From Verrucomicrobiota bacterium (GTDB lineage: Bacteria; Verrucomicrobiota; Verrucomicrobiae; Chthoniobacterales; UBA10450), in contig QHOZ01000105.1 of the NCBI GenBank assembly GCA_003219495.1, positions 1 through 5,715 on the forward strand: 5,715 bases of DNA, read 5' to 3'. Each line of letters opens with the position of its first letter. The stretch's first letter is position 1. The translations under genes were made by a program, and so were the position numbers. The notes beneath the pieces were generated by a model, which searched no databases, was not told the origin of the DNA, and saw nothing but the letters and a program-made list of their open reading frames with translations. Positions 5,065 through 5,715 of the stretch are shown here, in pieces.

Positions 5065-5715
5065 ATGAAAAACGGGATCACTACTAGGGCCTCGAAAATT
5101 CTCCTCGCCACAATCGCGGCAACGACGTTTGCCAGCGCGACCTTTGCCGGAACCTTTAACTCGATCGTTCCGCGCGATCGCTGGGACAATATTCAACCTG
5201 TTCCGCCAACAACGGATTCGAACGGTTTGGATGTGGTCGATCCGGATGGGACTTGGATTTTCAACACGAACAGCACCGCAGCGCCTTGGAGCCTTTCCAC
5301 GAACTGGGCGGGTGGAATCATCGCGGACGGTGGCGGCTTTGCTAATTTCAGCACGATTGATATCACAGGTGCTCGTAACCCCGATATCGACACCACGTCA
5401 CGCACCGTTGGCAGGATCGACATTGGCGATACTAACAACACGCACAGCTACACAATTTCTGCCAGTGGTGGGGCGAGCTTGATTTTCGATAACACCGCGA
5501 ACAGCGCCGACGCTCAATTGAATGAGACTGCGGGTAGCCATGGTGACACAATCTCTGCGCCAATTGTTTTAAATAGTACGCTGGATATAACCAATCCGAC
5601 TGTGAATACGCTCACGCTGAGTGGCATCATCAGTGGCGTTGGCGGACTGAAACTAATGTCGGGCACATTGGCCCTCGGACAATCGGTCAACACATATGGC
5701 GGTGGCACAACCATT
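5065..5715 (+). CDS. Exported PATR-repeat (autotransporter-associated beta-strand) surface protein, N-terminal part, runs off right edge
   Basis: From the ATG at 5065 the frame stays open for 217 codons to the window end. GGAA at 5052-5055 is a weak Shine-Dalgarno 9 nt upstream. Residues 1-28 form a signal peptide: basic MKNGITTRASK, hydrophobic ILLATIAATTFASATFA, and a likely cleavage after TFA. Then comes an N-terminal strand-rich segment with GTWIF, NWAGGIIADGG and ANFSTIDIT (about 80-101). Repeat-like units SLIFDNTANSADAQLNETAG (139-157), DTISAPIVLNSTLDI (161-175), NTLTLSGIISGVGGLKLMSG (181-200) and TLALGQSVNTYGGGTTI match the autotransporter-associated beta-strand repeat (PF12951/TIGR02601). 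Such proteins are predicted secreted right-handed beta-solenoids, abundant and often very long in Verrucomicrobia, frequently ending in a PEP-CTERM or autotransporter domain; the end is outside the window. Exact function is unknown. Codons such as AAT, ACA and TTA are commoner here than in the neighbouring genes. Confidence 0.85.
   Translation, partial: MKNGITTRASKILLATIAATTFASATFAGTFNSIVPRDRWDNIQPVPPTTDSNGLDVVDPDGTWIFNTNSTAAPWSLSTNWAGGIIADGGGFANFSTIDITGARNPDIDTTSRTVGRIDIGDTNNTHSYTISASGGASLIFDNTANSADAQLNETAGSHGDTISAPIVLNSTLDITNPTVNTLTLSGIISGVGGLKLMSGTLALGQSVNTYGGGTTI

Noticed and set aside
5129..5482. Plus-strand open frame of 117 codons
   Set aside because: It is a shifted reading of the PATR-repeat gene that starts at 5065; it is Arg-rich and has no signal peptide.
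1..5715. CRISPR array, tRNA or rRNA gene, or insertion sequence with transposase
   Set aside because: No regularly spaced direct repeats, no cloverleaf or rRNA-like sequence and no transposase motifs were seen on either strand.

Overview
The window looks like a chromosomal piece from a moderately GC-rich soil or freshwater bacterium, most likely a verrucomicrobium (Chthoniobacterales/Spartobacteria type). This rests on a long SatA/EpsC-type serine acetyltransferase, a secreted Asp-box propeller protein, a proteobacterial/verrucomicrobial-type GlgB, and a PATR-type (autotransporter-associated beta-strand repeat) surface protein with the local composition usual for that group. The assignment comes from family recognition by eye, not from a search.

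Layout, left to right. (1) Positions 1-210, minus strand: the first 70 codons of a cysteine desulfurase that runs off the left edge. (2) Positions 273-1695, plus strand: a secreted Asp-box (BNR/sialidase-like) propeller protein, divergent from the desulfurase and broken by two frame changes. (3) Positions 1699-2637, minus strand: an intact serine acetyltransferase (cysE), converging on the propeller gene with 3 bp between stop codons. (4) Positions 2676-2742: a 67-nt near-perfect palindrome of the dispersed REP-like kind, between divergent cysE and glgB. (5) Positions 2766-4889, plus strand: a 1,4-alpha-glucan branching enzyme gene (glgB) split over three reading frames and also missing, in frame, the segment with the catalytic nucleophile. 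(6) Positions 4890-5064: an AT-richer intergenic stretch with a nested inverted repeat and a possible promoter. (7) Positions 5065-5715, plus strand: the start of an exported PATR-repeat protein that runs off the right edge without a stop.

How the genes relate: cysE makes O-acetylserine, the direct precursor of cysteine, and the desulfurase draws sulfur from cysteine, so the two minus-strand genes form a plausible cysteine/sulfur pair although another gene lies between them. glgB belongs to glycogen synthesis. No other glycogen gene is visible. The two exported proteins are cell-surface or secreted products with no evident link to the rest.

The most striking observation is that both long plus-strand genes, and only those, carry five abrupt junctions where conserved protein sequence is missing. 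Losses at the three glgB junctions look like roughly 26-45 nt each and the second propeller junction about 50 nt; the first propeller junction cannot be sized. The sequence on each side is perfectly conserved. Four junctions change the frame and one is in frame. Several sit on short sequences that could have been direct repeats. Either these genes were recently damaged by short-repeat deletions, or the assembled sequence is wrong at these places. I did not find a clear new biological system.
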